The position numbers and the translations under genes were made by a program. From an uncultured Muribaculaceae bacterium (GTDB taxonomy: Bacteria; Bacteroidota; Bacteroidia; Bacteroidales; Muribaculaceae), in assembly GCA_947626355.1 (NCBI GenBank), contig CANQRV010000001.1, forward strand, positions 1 through 64,000: DNA of 64,000 nt. The letters run 5' to 3'. Numbering within the stretch: the stretch's first letter is position 1; the number at the start of each line of letters is the position of its first letter. Positions 35,860 through 44,602 of this stretch are shown piece after piece. The notes under the pieces were generated by a model, which saw nothing but the letters and a program-made list of their open reading frames with translations, did no database searches and was not told where the DNA came from.

Positions 35860-37377
35860 ATGGAAAAACTCGAAATATATGAGATTGGCTCAAGCCAGCT
35901 CACCTACGACCTGATCGAGAGGATACTGCGCGACGGCACAAAGCTGGCGCTCTCCCAGTCGGCAATCGACAAGATCAAGCATTGCCGCGAATATCTCGAC
36001 CAGAAGACCGACAGAGACACAGTGCCCATCTACGGAGTGACCACCGGTTTCGGCTCGCTCTGCAACAAACACATCACCCGCGACGAGCTCTCGACACTCC
36101 AGGAGAACCTCGTGAAGAGCCATTCGTGCAGCGTCGGCACTCCGGTAGACCCGACAGTGGTGAAACTGATGCTCCTCCTCAAGGCGCATGCCCTCTCGAT
36201 GGGCTTCAGCGGCGTGCAGGTGGAGACAGTGGAGAGAATCCTCGACTTCTACAACAACGACATCCTCCCCGTGGTGTTCGACCGCGGCTCGCTTGGCGCC
36301 TCCGGCGACCTCGCACCGTTGGCCAACCTCTTCCTCCCCCTGATCGGCGAAGGCTACGTGATGTATAAGGGAAAGAAGATCAAAGGCAAGGAGGCTCTCA
36401 ACATCTTCGGCTGGCGTCCCATCAAGCTGAAATCGAAAGAGGGCCTCGCCCTTCTCAACGGCACGCAGTTCATGAGCGCCAACGGCATCAAGGCCCTGAT
36501 CGACGGCTGGCACCTGGTGAACTGCTTCGACCTCTTCGGCGCCATGTCGCTCGAGGCCTTCGACGGCCGTATCGAGCCGTTCTGGCACTGCATCCAGGCC
36601 GTACGTCCTCACCCCGGCCAGATCGAGACAGGCAAGGTGTTCCGCAGCATCCTCAAAGGGAGCGAGATCATCAAGAGGGAGAAGGAGCACGTGCAGGATC
36701 CCTATTCGTTCAGGTGCATCCCGCAGGTACACGGCGCCGTTAAGGACGCCATGCGCCACGTGACGGAAGTGCTCCACATCGAGATCAACTCCGTGACCGA
36801 CAATCCGACGGTGTTCCCGGAAGAGGATCTCGTGGTGTCGGGTGGCAACTTCCACGGCGAGCCGATCGCACTTGTGTTCGACTACATGGGAGTAGCGCTC
36901 CATGAGCTGGGCAACATCTCCGAGCGCCGTGTGGCCCAGCTGATCATGGGCTATCGCGGACTCCCCGAGTTCCTCGTGGCAAAGCCCGGCCTGAACTCCG
37001 GCTTCATGATTCCTCAGTATGCGGCCGCTTCGATGGTGAGCCAGAACAAGATGTATGCGTGGCCGGCCTCGTGCGACTCAATCGTAAGCTCCAACGGTCA
37101 GGAAGACCTCGTGTCGATGGGCGCCAACGCAGCCACCAAGCTCCACAAGATTATCGCCAACCTGAAATATATCGCGGCCATCGAGCTGATGAACGCGGCC
37201 CAGGGCATCGATTTCAGACGTCCGCTCAAGTCATCGCCGCTCATCGAGAAAGTGATGGAGGCCTACCGCAAGGAAGTGCCGTTTGTCACGGACGATGTCG
37301 TGATGGAAGACTACATCGCGGCCACCATGCAGTTCCTCGACAATTTCGATGTCGAGATAGAAGTGCTGGAAGACTGA
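35860..37377 (+). CDS. hutH: Histidine ammonia-lyase
   Basis: A 505-aa enzyme that deaminates histidine to urocanate. The A147-S148-G149 triad in GSLGASGDLAPL cyclises autocatalytically to the MIO electrophile. YGVTTGFG near residue 58, NGTQFMSAN and QEDLVSMGANAA match the aromatic-amino-acid lyase family. It catalyses the first pathway step but is encoded last. No terminator was found before the convergent nitroreductase gene 26 nt away. Confidence 0.95.
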   Translation: MEKLEIYEIGSSQLTYDLIERILRDGTKLALSQSAIDKIKHCREYLDQKTDRDTVPIYGVTTGFGSLCNKHITRDELSTLQENLVKSHSCSVGTPVDPTVVKLMLLLKAHALSMGFSGVQVETVERILDFYNNDILPVVFDRGSLGASGDLAPLANLFLPLIGEGYVMYKGKKIKGKEALNIFGWRPIKLKSKEGLALLNGTQFMSANGIKALIDGWHLVNCFDLFGAMSLEAFDGRIEPFWHCIQAVRPHPGQIETGKVFRSILKGSEIIKREKEHVQDPYSFRCIPQVHGAVKDAMRHVTEVLHIEINSVTDNPTVFPEEDLVVSGGNFHGEPIALVFDYMGVALHELGNISERRVAQLIMGYRGLPEFLVAKPGLNSGFMIPQYAAASMVSQNKMYAWPASCDSIVSSNGQEDLVSMGANAATKLHKIIANLKYIAAIELMNAAQGIDFRRPLKSSPLIEKVMEAYRKEVPFVTDDVVMEDYIAATMQFLDNFDVEIEVLED

Positions 37378-37403
37378 CGCCTTCCAACACCTATTGATTC
37401 ACC

Positions 37404-38165
37404 TCACTCTGCGTTACGGTAGAATTGGGAATGGTTTCCCCATTCCCAGTCTCCGTCGCAGACGGAGGCGAAATTGTATTTGGCGATACCTAAATCAATG
37501 AGGTTTCGCTCATTCTTTGTATCTACGAATGCAGTGACTATCGGCGTATCGCCGGAACGGTCTACTGCGATTCTCACCGGACGCTTGTTGAGCGCTGACG
37601 GAGCGCAGGCCACGGCCTCGAGACCGTCCTGCAGCCAGGGCATCTCGGCCAATGTCCGGTCAAGCTCCTCAGGAGAGCCGTCGAAGAAATCAGTCCATGG
37701 ACGGTCGTTGCGGTGGACGAGCTTGGCCATCATTCTGCCGACGAGACGCTCCTTTTCAAGAGGATAGCCGAAAGCGACAAGAAACAACAGCTCCTCGCCC
37801 GGACGGATAAGGATATGGAGCTTCGACGACTCGTAGGTGCCACCCACATAGCAAGTGCCAAGACCGGCTTCCACAGCCTTCATCACAAACTGCTCCGCGA
37901 AATAGCCGGCGCGCTCGAGAGCATCGGGAAATGATGTCTCGGCTATCACTGTCAGGTAATTCCTTACATTATTGAAAATGCCATAGCTGCGGCTGAAAGC
38001 CTTGAACGGTGTGTCATCGCCGAAAGTGAGGCTGAATTTCAGTCCGGCCTCATGGGTGGTGATCATCGTGGCCTCGGCGCGCAGCATATTGGCGACACCG
38101 GTGTCGATGTCGCGCAGCTGATAAGCCCTCACCGAGTGGCGCTTCTGTAATTCCTCTAAAGTCAT
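37404..38165 (-). CDS. Nitroreductase-family protein
   Basis: A 253-aa FMN-dependent protein of the nitroreductase fold. The N-terminal RHSVRAYQ is the usual FMN-phosphate-binding opening; AEQFVMKAVEAGLGTCYVGG matches the central helix region; and ACAPSALNKRPVRI probably corresponds to the second FMN-contact block. This order, with the SAxNxQP-like block late, is found in a Bacteroidetes/Clostridia subgroup. Natural substrates are unknown. It lies 71 nt downstream of the Nudix-ElaA gene on the same strand. Confidence 0.8.
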   Translation of the reverse strand: MTLEELQKRHSVRAYQLRDIDTGVANMLRAEATMITTHEAGLKFSLTFGDDTPFKAFSRSYGIFNNVRNYLTVIAETSFPDALERAGYFAEQFVMKAVEAGLGTCYVGGTYESSKLHILIRPGEELLFLVAFGYPLEKERLVGRMMAKLVHRNDRPWTDFFDGSPEELDRTLAEMPWLQDGLEAVACAPSALNKRPVRIAVDRSGDTPIVTAFVDTKNERNLIDLGIAKYNFASVCDGDWEWGNHSQFYRNAE

Positions 38166-38236
38166 ATCAAATCTTCACTTACTTACATTTAACAACAAGC
38201 CGATGGGGACGATGGTTGTACAGGTCGGATTATGAG

Positions 38237-39217
38237 TCAGAGGGTCAGGCACATGCTGATGTGCGGGCGCCTCTCGTAGATAAAGACGCCGGAAGTGGCC
38301 ACAAAACCCAGCGACTCATAAAACTCCTTCAGATAAGCCTGCGCCTCGATCTCGATTCTGTCGACACAGGATCTCCGGGCCTGGCTGATGGCGGCCTCAA
38401 GCAGACGTCGCGACAGGCCACAGCCACGCCACTCATTCACGGTGAGCACCCGTCCTATCGAGGCGCTCTTGTGGCGAACGCCGGGATCGATCAGACGAAG
38501 ATAGGCCGCTATTTTCCCATCGACCTCTATATAGAAATGCCAGGAGAGGAAGTCGGCCTCGTCAAGATCCTGATATACGCAATCCTGCTCCACCACAAAC
38601 ACCTCCGAGCGGCATCTCAGCATATCGTAAAGAAGTGCTGGAGTAAGAATCTCGAAGCGCATGGCTTTCACGATTGTGTCGCCGAGCTTCTTCTTGCGGC
38701 CGATGAAATCCTTTGCCTCCGGCCTGACAATCGACTTATATTCGCTCTCGAAATTAGGGGTAAAGACGCCGGTGCCGAGCGCATCGTCAATCTCCTTCAT
38801 AGTCCAGAAACGCCCTCCGTCAAGCTCTTTCGACGGCACAGGCTCCTGCGACGACATGGCGAAAAAGACATTCACAAGCTCACGCTCCACAGCCGACTGA
38901 AACTCATAGCTCGTGATCTTTACCGGAGCAAGCGAGGAGAGACCGATCTCCTCACGCGTCTCTCGGTGTAGCGCATCCCAGAGCTTCTCGCCATAATCGA
39001 TATGGCCGCCTACCGCAGTATCCCACTTGCCGGGCTGTATAGACTTCCATAGCGGACGCCGCTGAAGCCATAGCCTCCCTTTGGGGTCGAAGAGATGTAG
39101 ATGCACCACCGGGTGAAGCAGCATCGACCCGCCGTGGCACTCCCCTCTCGAGGCCTTACCTACTACGTGGCCCGCGGCATCGACGAGCGGAAGCATCTCC
39201 TTGTCGTTATCGTTCAT
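38237..39217 (-). CDS. Nudix hydrolase fused to an ElaA-like GNAT acetyltransferase
   Basis: A 326-aa bifunctional chain. Residues 31-160 form a Nudix domain of the IPP-isomerase-like/YfcD type, with a complete Nudix box from G71 to L93 (G-x5-E77, then RETREEIGL). Residues about 185-326 form an ElaA-type GNAT: CRSEVFVVEQDCVYQDLDEA, IGRVLTVNEWRGCGLSRRLL and YLKEFYESLGF. Both domains look intact. The fusion suggests hydrolysis of a nucleotide-linked compound and acetylation of a related product; this is inference only. Confidence 0.87.
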   Translation of the reverse strand: MNDNDKEMLPLVDAAGHVVGKASRGECHGGSMLLHPVVHLHLFDPKGRLWLQRRPLWKSIQPGKWDTAVGGHIDYGEKLWDALHRETREEIGLSSLAPVKITSYEFQSAVERELVNVFFAMSSQEPVPSKELDGGRFWTMKEIDDALGTGVFTPNFESEYKSIVRPEAKDFIGRKKKLGDTIVKAMRFEILTPALLYDMLRCRSEVFVVEQDCVYQDLDEADFLSWHFYIEVDGKIAAYLRLIDPGVRHKSASIGRVLTVNEWRGCGLSRRLLEAAISQARRSCVDRIEIEAQAYLKEFYESLGFVATSGVFIYERRPHISMCLTL

Positions 39218-39230
39218 CTCAAGTATATAT

Positions 39231-39265
39231 AAAAAGATTATGGGAACCCGAGAGCTCCCATAATC
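39231..39265 (-). terminator. Terminator of serC-serA
   Basis: On the minus strand: GATTATGGGA, a 10-nt loop, TCCCATAATC, then TTTTTATATATAC. The hairpin occupies 39236-39265 and the T-run 39231-39235, just after the serA stop. Confidence 0.85.
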
Positions 39266-39283
39266 CGTCTATGAAGAATGTAT

Positions 39284-40228
39284 TTATTTGTTGACCTGGA
39301 ATTTGTTCCATCCGTCCTTGAGGTAGGCGATCACTTGCTCGGCGGCGGCCACACCTGCGTTGTAGTTGGCCTCGGCGGTCTGGGCACCCATCTTCTTGGG
39401 AGTGAAGAACACGCGGTCGGCAAACTTCTCCATGAACTCAGCGGCCTTGTCAGGCTTGATGTCGGAGACGTAGCGGAGGTCGGGACGCTCCTCGAGGGCG
39501 CGGATCAGACCGTCCTCATCAATCACTTCCTTGCGGGCAGTGTTGATGAGCACGCCCTTCTGAGGCATACGCATCACGAGGTCGTAGCCGATCGAGCCGC
39601 GTGTCTGGGGAGTGGCGGGGATATGGAGCGACACGAAGTTGTTCTGGGAGAACAGCTCGTTGACGTCGTGGCAGGGCTTAACGCCGGCAACCTCCATCAC
39701 CTCGTCGGCAACGAAGACGTCGAGAGCCTCCACCTTCATGTCGAAGCCCTTGGCGATACGGGCCACGTTGCGGCCCACCTGACCGAAAGCGTAGATGCCG
39801 AGCGACTTGCCCTTAAGCTCGCTGCCGGAGGTGCCGTTATACTGGTTGCGGCACATCATCACGATCATGCCGAACACGAGCTCGGCAACGGCGTTGGAGT
39901 TCTGGCCGGGAGTGTTCATCACGCAGATGCCGTGCTCAGTAGCGGCCTTGAGGTCGATATTGTCGTAGCCGGCGCCGGCGCGGACGATCACCTTGAGCTC
40001 GGGAGCGTTGCGCATCACTTCCTCATCGATGACGTCGCTTCTCACGATAAGGCCGTTGGCGTCTTTCACGGCGTTGAGGAGGTCGGCGCGTGTGCCGCGT
40101 TCTACGATTTCGAGGTCGTTGCCGGAAGCGTTGACCACATCGGAAATAGCCTTGACGGCGTTCTGCGCGAAAGGCTTTTCAGTGAAAACGAGAATCTTCA
40201 TGACTTTGTCTGGCTGATTTGGTTTCAC
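39284..40228 (-). CDS. serA: D-3-phosphoglycerate dehydrogenase
   Basis: A 314-aa NAD-dependent dehydrogenase that starts serine synthesis. It is the short type without an ACT regulatory domain, so no serine feedback site is visible. The NAD fold has GIYAFGQVGRNVARIA; the catalytic Arg lies in IVRAGAGYDNID, the Glu region follows DIKPDKAAEF, and the His equivalent is near FTPKKMGAQTAEA, where many relatives have TPHIGAST. That block is divergent, as in other Bacteroidetes. It starts 2 nt after serC ends and shares its promoter. Confidence 0.88.
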   Translation of the reverse strand: MKPNQPDKVMKILVFTEKPFAQNAVKAISDVVNASGNDLEIVERGTRADLLNAVKDANGLIVRSDVIDEEVMRNAPELKVIVRAGAGYDNIDLKAATEHGICVMNTPGQNSNAVAELVFGMIVMMCRNQYNGTSGSELKGKSLGIYAFGQVGRNVARIAKGFDMKVEALDVFVADEVMEVAGVKPCHDVNELFSQNNFVSLHIPATPQTRGSIGYDLVMRMPQKGVLINTARKEVIDEDGLIRALEERPDLRYVSDIKPDKAAEFMEKFADRVFFTPKKMGAQTAEANYNAGVAAAEQVIAYLKDGWNKFQVNK

Positions 40229-40230
40229 GA

Positions 40231-41307
40231 TTAGTGTTTAGCCTCGAATTCCTTCATGACAGCCACGAGAGCCTCTACGCTCTCCATGGGTAGTGCGTTG
40301 TAGAGGGAAGCACGGAAGCCGCCGACGGAACGGTGGCCCTTGATGCCGACCATGCCCTTGGAGGCAGCGAACTCCGAGAACTCCTTCTCGAGGTCGACAT
40401 ACTCGGGATTCATCACGAAGCATACGTTCATGATGGAGCGGTCTTCTGTAGCGACTGTGCCCTTGAAGAGCTTGTTGCGGTCGATCTCCTCGTAGAGACG
40501 GGCAGCCTTCTCCATGTCGAGCTTCTCCATGGCCTTGATACCGCCGATCTGCTTGTAGTAGCGCAGAGTCATGAGTGCGGAGTAGATGGGGAGTACAGGA
40601 GGAGTGTTGTACATGGAGCCCTTCTTGATGTGTGTGCGGTAGTCGATCATTGCGGGGAGAGCCCTTGTGACGTGGCCGAGGGCGTCTTCCTTAACTACAA
40701 CGAAAGTCACGCCGGCAGGTGCGAGGTTCTTCTGAGCGCCACCATATATAAGGGCGTACTTGGAGACGTCGACGGGGCGGGAGAAGATGTCGGAGCTCAT
40801 GTCGGCCACCATGGGGATGGGGCAATCGGGATCCACGCGGAGCTCTGTGCCGTAGATCGTATTGTTGGATGTGAAGTGGAAATAGTCGCAGTCGGTGGGG
40901 ATTGTGTAGTCCTTGCCTACCTTGGGGATGTAGTTGAAGTTGAACTCCTCGGAGCTTGCGAGCACGTCAACGTCGCCGAAGAAGCGGGCGGCCTTGATGG
41001 CGTTGGTAGCCCATGTGCCGGTGTTGACATAAGCGGCTTTCTTCTCGAGCATGTTGAAGGGCACCATATAGAACTGAGTGCTTGCGCCGCCGCCGAGGAA
41101 GAGCACGTGGTATCCCTCGGGGATTTCGAGGAGCTCTTTGAAGAGGGCCACGGCCTCGTCGACCACAGCCTGAAACTCTTTGGAGCGGTGGGAGATTTCA
41201 AGGATTGAGAGTCCTGTGCCGGCGAAGTCGCGGATAGCCTTAGCAGTCTCATCGATTGTGTACTGGCTGAGGATGCTGGGGCCGGCATAGAAATTGTGCT
41301 TTTTCAT
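40231..41307 (-). CDS. serC: Phosphoserine aminotransferase
   Basis: A 358-aa PLP aminotransferase converting 3-phosphohydroxypyruvate to phosphoserine. It opens with [31 protein letters not shown] binds the cofactor; [12 protein letters not shown] contains the Schiff-base lysine; and [17 protein letters not shown] is the conserved C-terminal block. It is the first gene of serC-serA. Its promoter lies in the spacer of, and overlaps, a long perfect palindrome. Confidence 0.95.
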   Translation of the reverse strand: MKKHNFYAGPSILSQYTIDETAKAIRDFAGTGLSILEISHRSKEFQAVVDEAVALFKELLEIPEGYHVLFLGGGASTQFYMVPFNMLEKKAAYVNTGTWATNAIKAARFFGDVDVLASSEEFNFNYIPKVGKDYTIPTDCDYFHFTSNNTIYGTELRVDPDCPIPMVADMSSDIFSRPVDVSKYALIYGGAQKNLAPAGVTFVVVKEDALGHVTRALPAMIDYRTHIKKGSMYNTPPVLPIYSALMTLRYYKQIGGIKAMEKLDMEKAARLYEEIDRNKLFKGTVATEDRSIMNVCFVMNPEYVDLEKEFSEFAASKGMVGIKGHRSVGGFRASLYNALPMESVEALVAVMKEFEAKH

Positions 41308-41372
41308 GTCCGTTGTATGATTTATAAATGGTTGATTTATTGTCGTTTTAAAAAATATCGAGATATTTTATG

Positions 41373-41403
41373 CAAAATTAAGATTTTTAATCTGATTGGC
41401 AAA
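41373..41403 (-). promoter_or_regulatory. Consensus promoter of serC-serA
   Basis: On the minus strand: TTTG (41400-41403), 19-nt spacer, TAATTTTG (41373-41380). This is a complete match to the Bacteroidetes consensus, about 65 nt before serC. Confidence 0.8.
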
Positions 41404-41426
41404 ATTTTTCAGATTAAAAATCTTAA
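41378..41426. promoter_or_regulatory. 18-bp perfect palindrome framing the serC promoter (candidate operator)
   Basis: The arms at 41378-41395 and 41409-41426 are perfect inverted copies of an AT-rich 18-mer, separated by 13 bp. The left arm covers the spacer and touches the -7 box; the -33 box lies in the centre. Because the whole element is upstream of the predicted start site, it is not in the serC message and is better read as a protein-binding site than as an RNA hairpin. Confidence 0.6.
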
Positions 41427-41494
41427 TATGATGGCGCGACGGCTGACTCGGCTACATCGAGCGGAGTGACGGAAGCAGTGGACGTGACGGCCGC

Positions 41495-41514
41495 GGCTGC
41501 ACCAGGGTGCAGCC
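41495..41514 (-). terminator. Short hairpin after LRR gene 1
   Basis: A 9-bp stem (GGCTGCACC with GGTGCAGCC, 2-nt loop) follows the LRR stop on the minus strand, without a T-run. The same element occurs at 44539-44558 after LRR gene 2 with one mismatch, so it belongs to the duplicated unit. Confidence 0.45.
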
Positions 41515-41533
41515 CTACATTGGCCGGTATCTT

Positions 41534-42964
41534 CTAATCGATGGCGAGCTTGGCGGATTTGCCGGAAGCGGTACGGATGATATAGAGTCCTTTCGGCAGA
41601 GTGGTGGCGACTTCGCCGAAATGCAGCCGGCTGGCGACTGCTACGCCGGATAGCGAATATGCTTCGCAGAGCTCGTCATCCCTGATGGCCGTGTCATCAA
41701 CTATCTCATCGACTCCGTCAGGCAGGTCCTCGATAATCGGGCCCACCTTCCTCCATGGTGAATCCAGATATGTCTGGGCACAGCCGGGACGAACATGCAC
41801 GTTGACCTTGCCAAGCTTCCTGCACCTATCGTTGTCAAGATTCATGGGATTGTATGCATCTACTGTCGGAGGCATCTCACGCGGAGAATAGATGTCTGTG
41901 AGTTTTTCACATCGTTTGAAAGCACCTCCGATCCGCTCTATTCCATTACCGAGATACACATGAACGATATCTGAGTAGCTGAAGGAATCATCTGGAAGCT
42001 CCGTGAGACCGTCAGGAAGCTCCATAGTCTGCACCTCGCACCCTTCAAAAGCACACTCCTCAAGCTCTACAAGACTTTCCGGCAGCTCAAGTCGGCTCAC
42101 GGAATGCTCAAACGCATTCGAGCATATTTTAGTGATGCCCTCATGGAGCTCGACGGTCTCGAGAAATGCGTTATTGCTGAACCATCCTTCACCCACATAA
42201 GTGAAGTGCTGGGGTATATTGATCGATGTGAAACACGTACCGCTGAAGCAATCTATTCCGATATGTGTGACGCTCTCCGGGACATGCAGGTCTGATTGTA
42301 TTTTTGTGCCGTTAAAACAGTGGTCTCCCAGATATTCCATGGACTCCGGCAGCACAATCTCAGTCAGGGTCTCGCAGTCGAAAGCCCAGTCTCCTGCTTT
42401 TTTAAGAGTGCGCGGAAGAAACAGCCGTTTAAGACCTGTGCAGAAAAAACTGGCATAAATTTCCTCAACCCCCTCCGGTATCACATATTCCTCAAATTTC
42501 ATCGTCTCGGGCCAGTCTTCCCATGCCCGATAGCGTGGGAAAACCCAGAGCACCTTCATGTCGCGCGAGTAAAGCACACTGTCAATGGCCGTGAAAGCAG
42601 GATTGTCTCCATCGACCGATACGCCTCGGAGGCCTACCATGCCCTCAAAGGATTTCTCGTAGGCCTTTGTCACAGTAGCAGGGAGGTGAAGTGTCGTGGT
42701 CCAGGCGGCATAGAATGTCCTCGGCCCTATCGAGGTGACGCTGTACTTGATGCCCTCATATTCTACTGTCGGAGGTATGGCCACATCGCCGCCGTAATAC
42801 GGGGAGTAGTTCGGTGGTTCAGGCATCGGTGTCGTGAGCATCGCAGTCTTATTCTTTTTGTCGAGCTCGTACCACATATCGTCGATCTCGACCATATCAG
42901 CCGGCTTCTGCGCCACCATAACAATCGACAGGGCGGCCGCAAGAACAATTATAATCCGTTTCAT
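41534..42964 (-). CDS. Secreted BspA-type leucine-rich-repeat protein, cassette copy 1
   Basis: A 476-aa exported protein. After a signal peptide (about 1-18) come repeated LRR_5/BspA-like units of about 23 residues (IPEGVEEIYASFF, LPESMEYLGDHCF, LPDGLTELPDDSF and others). The end (AYSLSGVAVA, LPKGLYIIRTASGKSAKLAID) resembles C-terminal sorting/adhesion tails of Bacteroidales surface proteins. It is probably surface-exposed; BspA relatives bind host or bacterial partners. A paralogue lies at 44578-46089 with a nearly identical C-terminus and 3' flank. It follows the broken hydrolase-like gene at 43001 by 36 nt. Confidence 0.82.
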   Translation of the reverse strand: MKRIIIVLAAALSIVMVAQKPADMVEIDDMWYELDKKNKTAMLTTPMPEPPNYSPYYGGDVAIPPTVEYEGIKYSVTSIGPRTFYAAWTTTLHLPATVTKAYEKSFEGMVGLRGVSVDGDNPAFTAIDSVLYSRDMKVLWVFPRYRAWEDWPETMKFEEYVIPEGVEEIYASFFCTGLKRLFLPRTLKKAGDWAFDCETLTEIVLPESMEYLGDHCFNGTKIQSDLHVPESVTHIGIDCFSGTCFTSINIPQHFTYVGEGWFSNNAFLETVELHEGITKICSNAFEHSVSRLELPESLVELEECAFEGCEVQTMELPDGLTELPDDSFSYSDIVHVYLGNGIERIGGAFKRCEKLTDIYSPREMPPTVDAYNPMNLDNDRCRKLGKVNVHVRPGCAQTYLDSPWRKVGPIIEDLPDGVDEIVDDTAIRDDELCEAYSLSGVAVASRLHFGEVATTLPKGLYIIRTASGKSAKLAID

Positions 42965-43000
42965 GATGTTGTAGAAGTCAGTTCTATTGTAGGTTCATTG

Positions 43001-44359
43001 TCATGCATATTCCATTATGATGTAGCCGCCGGGAATCAACTCCCTCGAAACGCTCCCGACCGGAGTCCTGAACGTGCTGTCTCCCTCTCCTCCCGATTTG
43101 CTGGGAGTCAGAAATTTCACCCTTACGCCTGAACGGAACGTGAGCGTGACCGTCTGATAATTCTCAATATCATGGCTCACTACCACCAGATACCTATGTG
43201 TACCCTTTTGTAGAAGGGATATCAGACATCCCGCGCTGCTGTCTTCGACAGAAGCACTAATTAACGGACTCCCAGTCGGAATAGAGGTCGGGCATCCCGC
43301 ATAAATCTCCTTCACATGCCAGTATCCCTTTAGCTGACAATTAACGAAAACCTCTTTATATCTCCGAACCTCGGCGTTCACACGCTGGGCATAATACCAT
43401 GCCGGCGTTTTCTGACGGTGCCGGTCGATGAGTGCAGAAAGATATATCTCTCCTCCCGAGTCGGCTCGCTGGAGGTAGGTCCAGTATACTATACCCTGTG
43501 CTCCGAAAGCAAGCGTCGAGAATATCCAGAATCTCAATGATGCTTCCGTTGCGGCAGGATGCCATTCATTGGTCGTACTGATAAACTCCATCGTCTGGAT
43601 ACAAGACCAGAACACTCCACCGTTGTCTCTGGCGCGTTTACTGAAAATCTCCAGATCACCGTAAAACCCGTCATACTTGACCTCAAGCATGCAGTTATCT
43701 TCCAATGTGCAAGACGAGGATATGAGGCACGATTTCTCTGTAATCGGATACAGGTCATACGACCAGAGATTCAGTCCGTAGTCCTGAAAGGCATTCAGAT
43801 ATGATTCGAAAGAATGGTCACCCATATGTTTATAGGATTTGCCTCCGACAAGGTTTATCTGAATCGGGCGTGTATTGTCGTTGTCAATCATGTAGTTGAC
43901 CATCGTTCGAAGGTTATATGCATTCGGAGAGCTGTCTGTCATCTGTTCGTATGTCGGCTCGTCTTTCATACACCATCCCTTAATGATGTCGTTAGCCAAC
44001 GTATCTACATCGTTTGGGTTGACAGCCTTGAATACATCGTAGAATTTCTTTGCCCAGTCAAGACACTTATCAGTTGTGATATTGTTCGGTGGATCTCCGA
44101 GATTGAAGAAGTAGTTGCCTGCGATGATTTTGACACCGGCTGATTTTGCATTCTTAAGTGAATCCTGAGCGAGTTTTCTCCGGTCGTCCATATCAATTGT
44201 ACATGTAACGGAAGCCGTGTTGAAATTGCAGGCCAGAAGCTCGCTGAATATTTCCTAATCTATGAGAAAGACCATGTCGGCCACTATTCCACTCGCAAAG
44301 AGCGTTATCTCACCGGGTGTCGGCGATTGATACGGTTGATTCTGAGGAGTGACGGCCAT
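43001..44359 (-). pseudogene. Glycoside-hydrolase-clan-A-like gene with an in-frame TAG, cassette copy B
   Basis: The reading frame starts at 44359 (MAVTPQNQPYQSPTPGEIT), meets TAG at 44255-44257, and continues in the same frame for about 400 codons to 43001. The intact paralogue at 46119-47504 has Glu at the matching place (TIDESVFQE versus LID-stop-EIFSE), so GAG to TAG is the simplest change. The remainder keeps the putative catalytic features WCMKDEP and IQTMEF. The frame from 44191 (396 codons) could in theory be re-initiated but would lack the first barrel strand. No signal peptide was seen in any copy. Confidence 0.75.
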
Positions 44360-44476
44360 AATAATAAGAATTATGATTACAAATATTAATCTCCTGCAAA
44401 TATAACGATTCTGGAAATTGGATGGTTGACTTTTAGTGATATAATGCCATGTATTAATATTTATTAACATTAAAGT
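44301..44476 (-). repeat. Duplicated leader region, copy 1
   Basis: This stretch, covering the first codons and about 115 nt upstream of hydrolase copy B, is nearly identical to 48184-48357 before copy C. A TATATTTG box lies inside it (minus strand), with no clear -33 box. The intact copy A has a different leader. Confidence 0.8.
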
Positions 44477-44538
44477 CACGAGAGAGACGGAAGCGGTGGG
44501 CGCGGCCACACATTACGGAAGGAGGATGCGGCGAGAGC

Positions 44539-44602
44539 GGCTGCACCAGGGTACAGCCCTACATTGGCCGGTATCTTCTAATCGATGGCGATCTTGGCAG
44601 AT
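44539..44602 (-). repeat. Duplicated 3' end of the LRR cassette
   Basis: It is nearly identical to 41495-41556: the last LRR codons, the stop, and the hairpin downstream. It marks the right boundary of the duplicated unit. Confidence 0.8.

Noticed and set aside
44255..44257. TAG in hydrolase copy B as recoding (readthrough or unusual amino acid)
   Set aside because: Other genes in the window use TAG as an ordinary stop, no recoding element is visible, and a neighbouring copy is clearly decaying. Simple mutation is likelier.
44255..44509. Short hydrophobic N-terminal extension upstream of hydrolase copies B and C, which could be taken as a signal anchor
   Set aside because: The stretch is AT-rich leader DNA containing the TATATTTG box, the intact copy A has nothing like it, and no good start codon precedes it.
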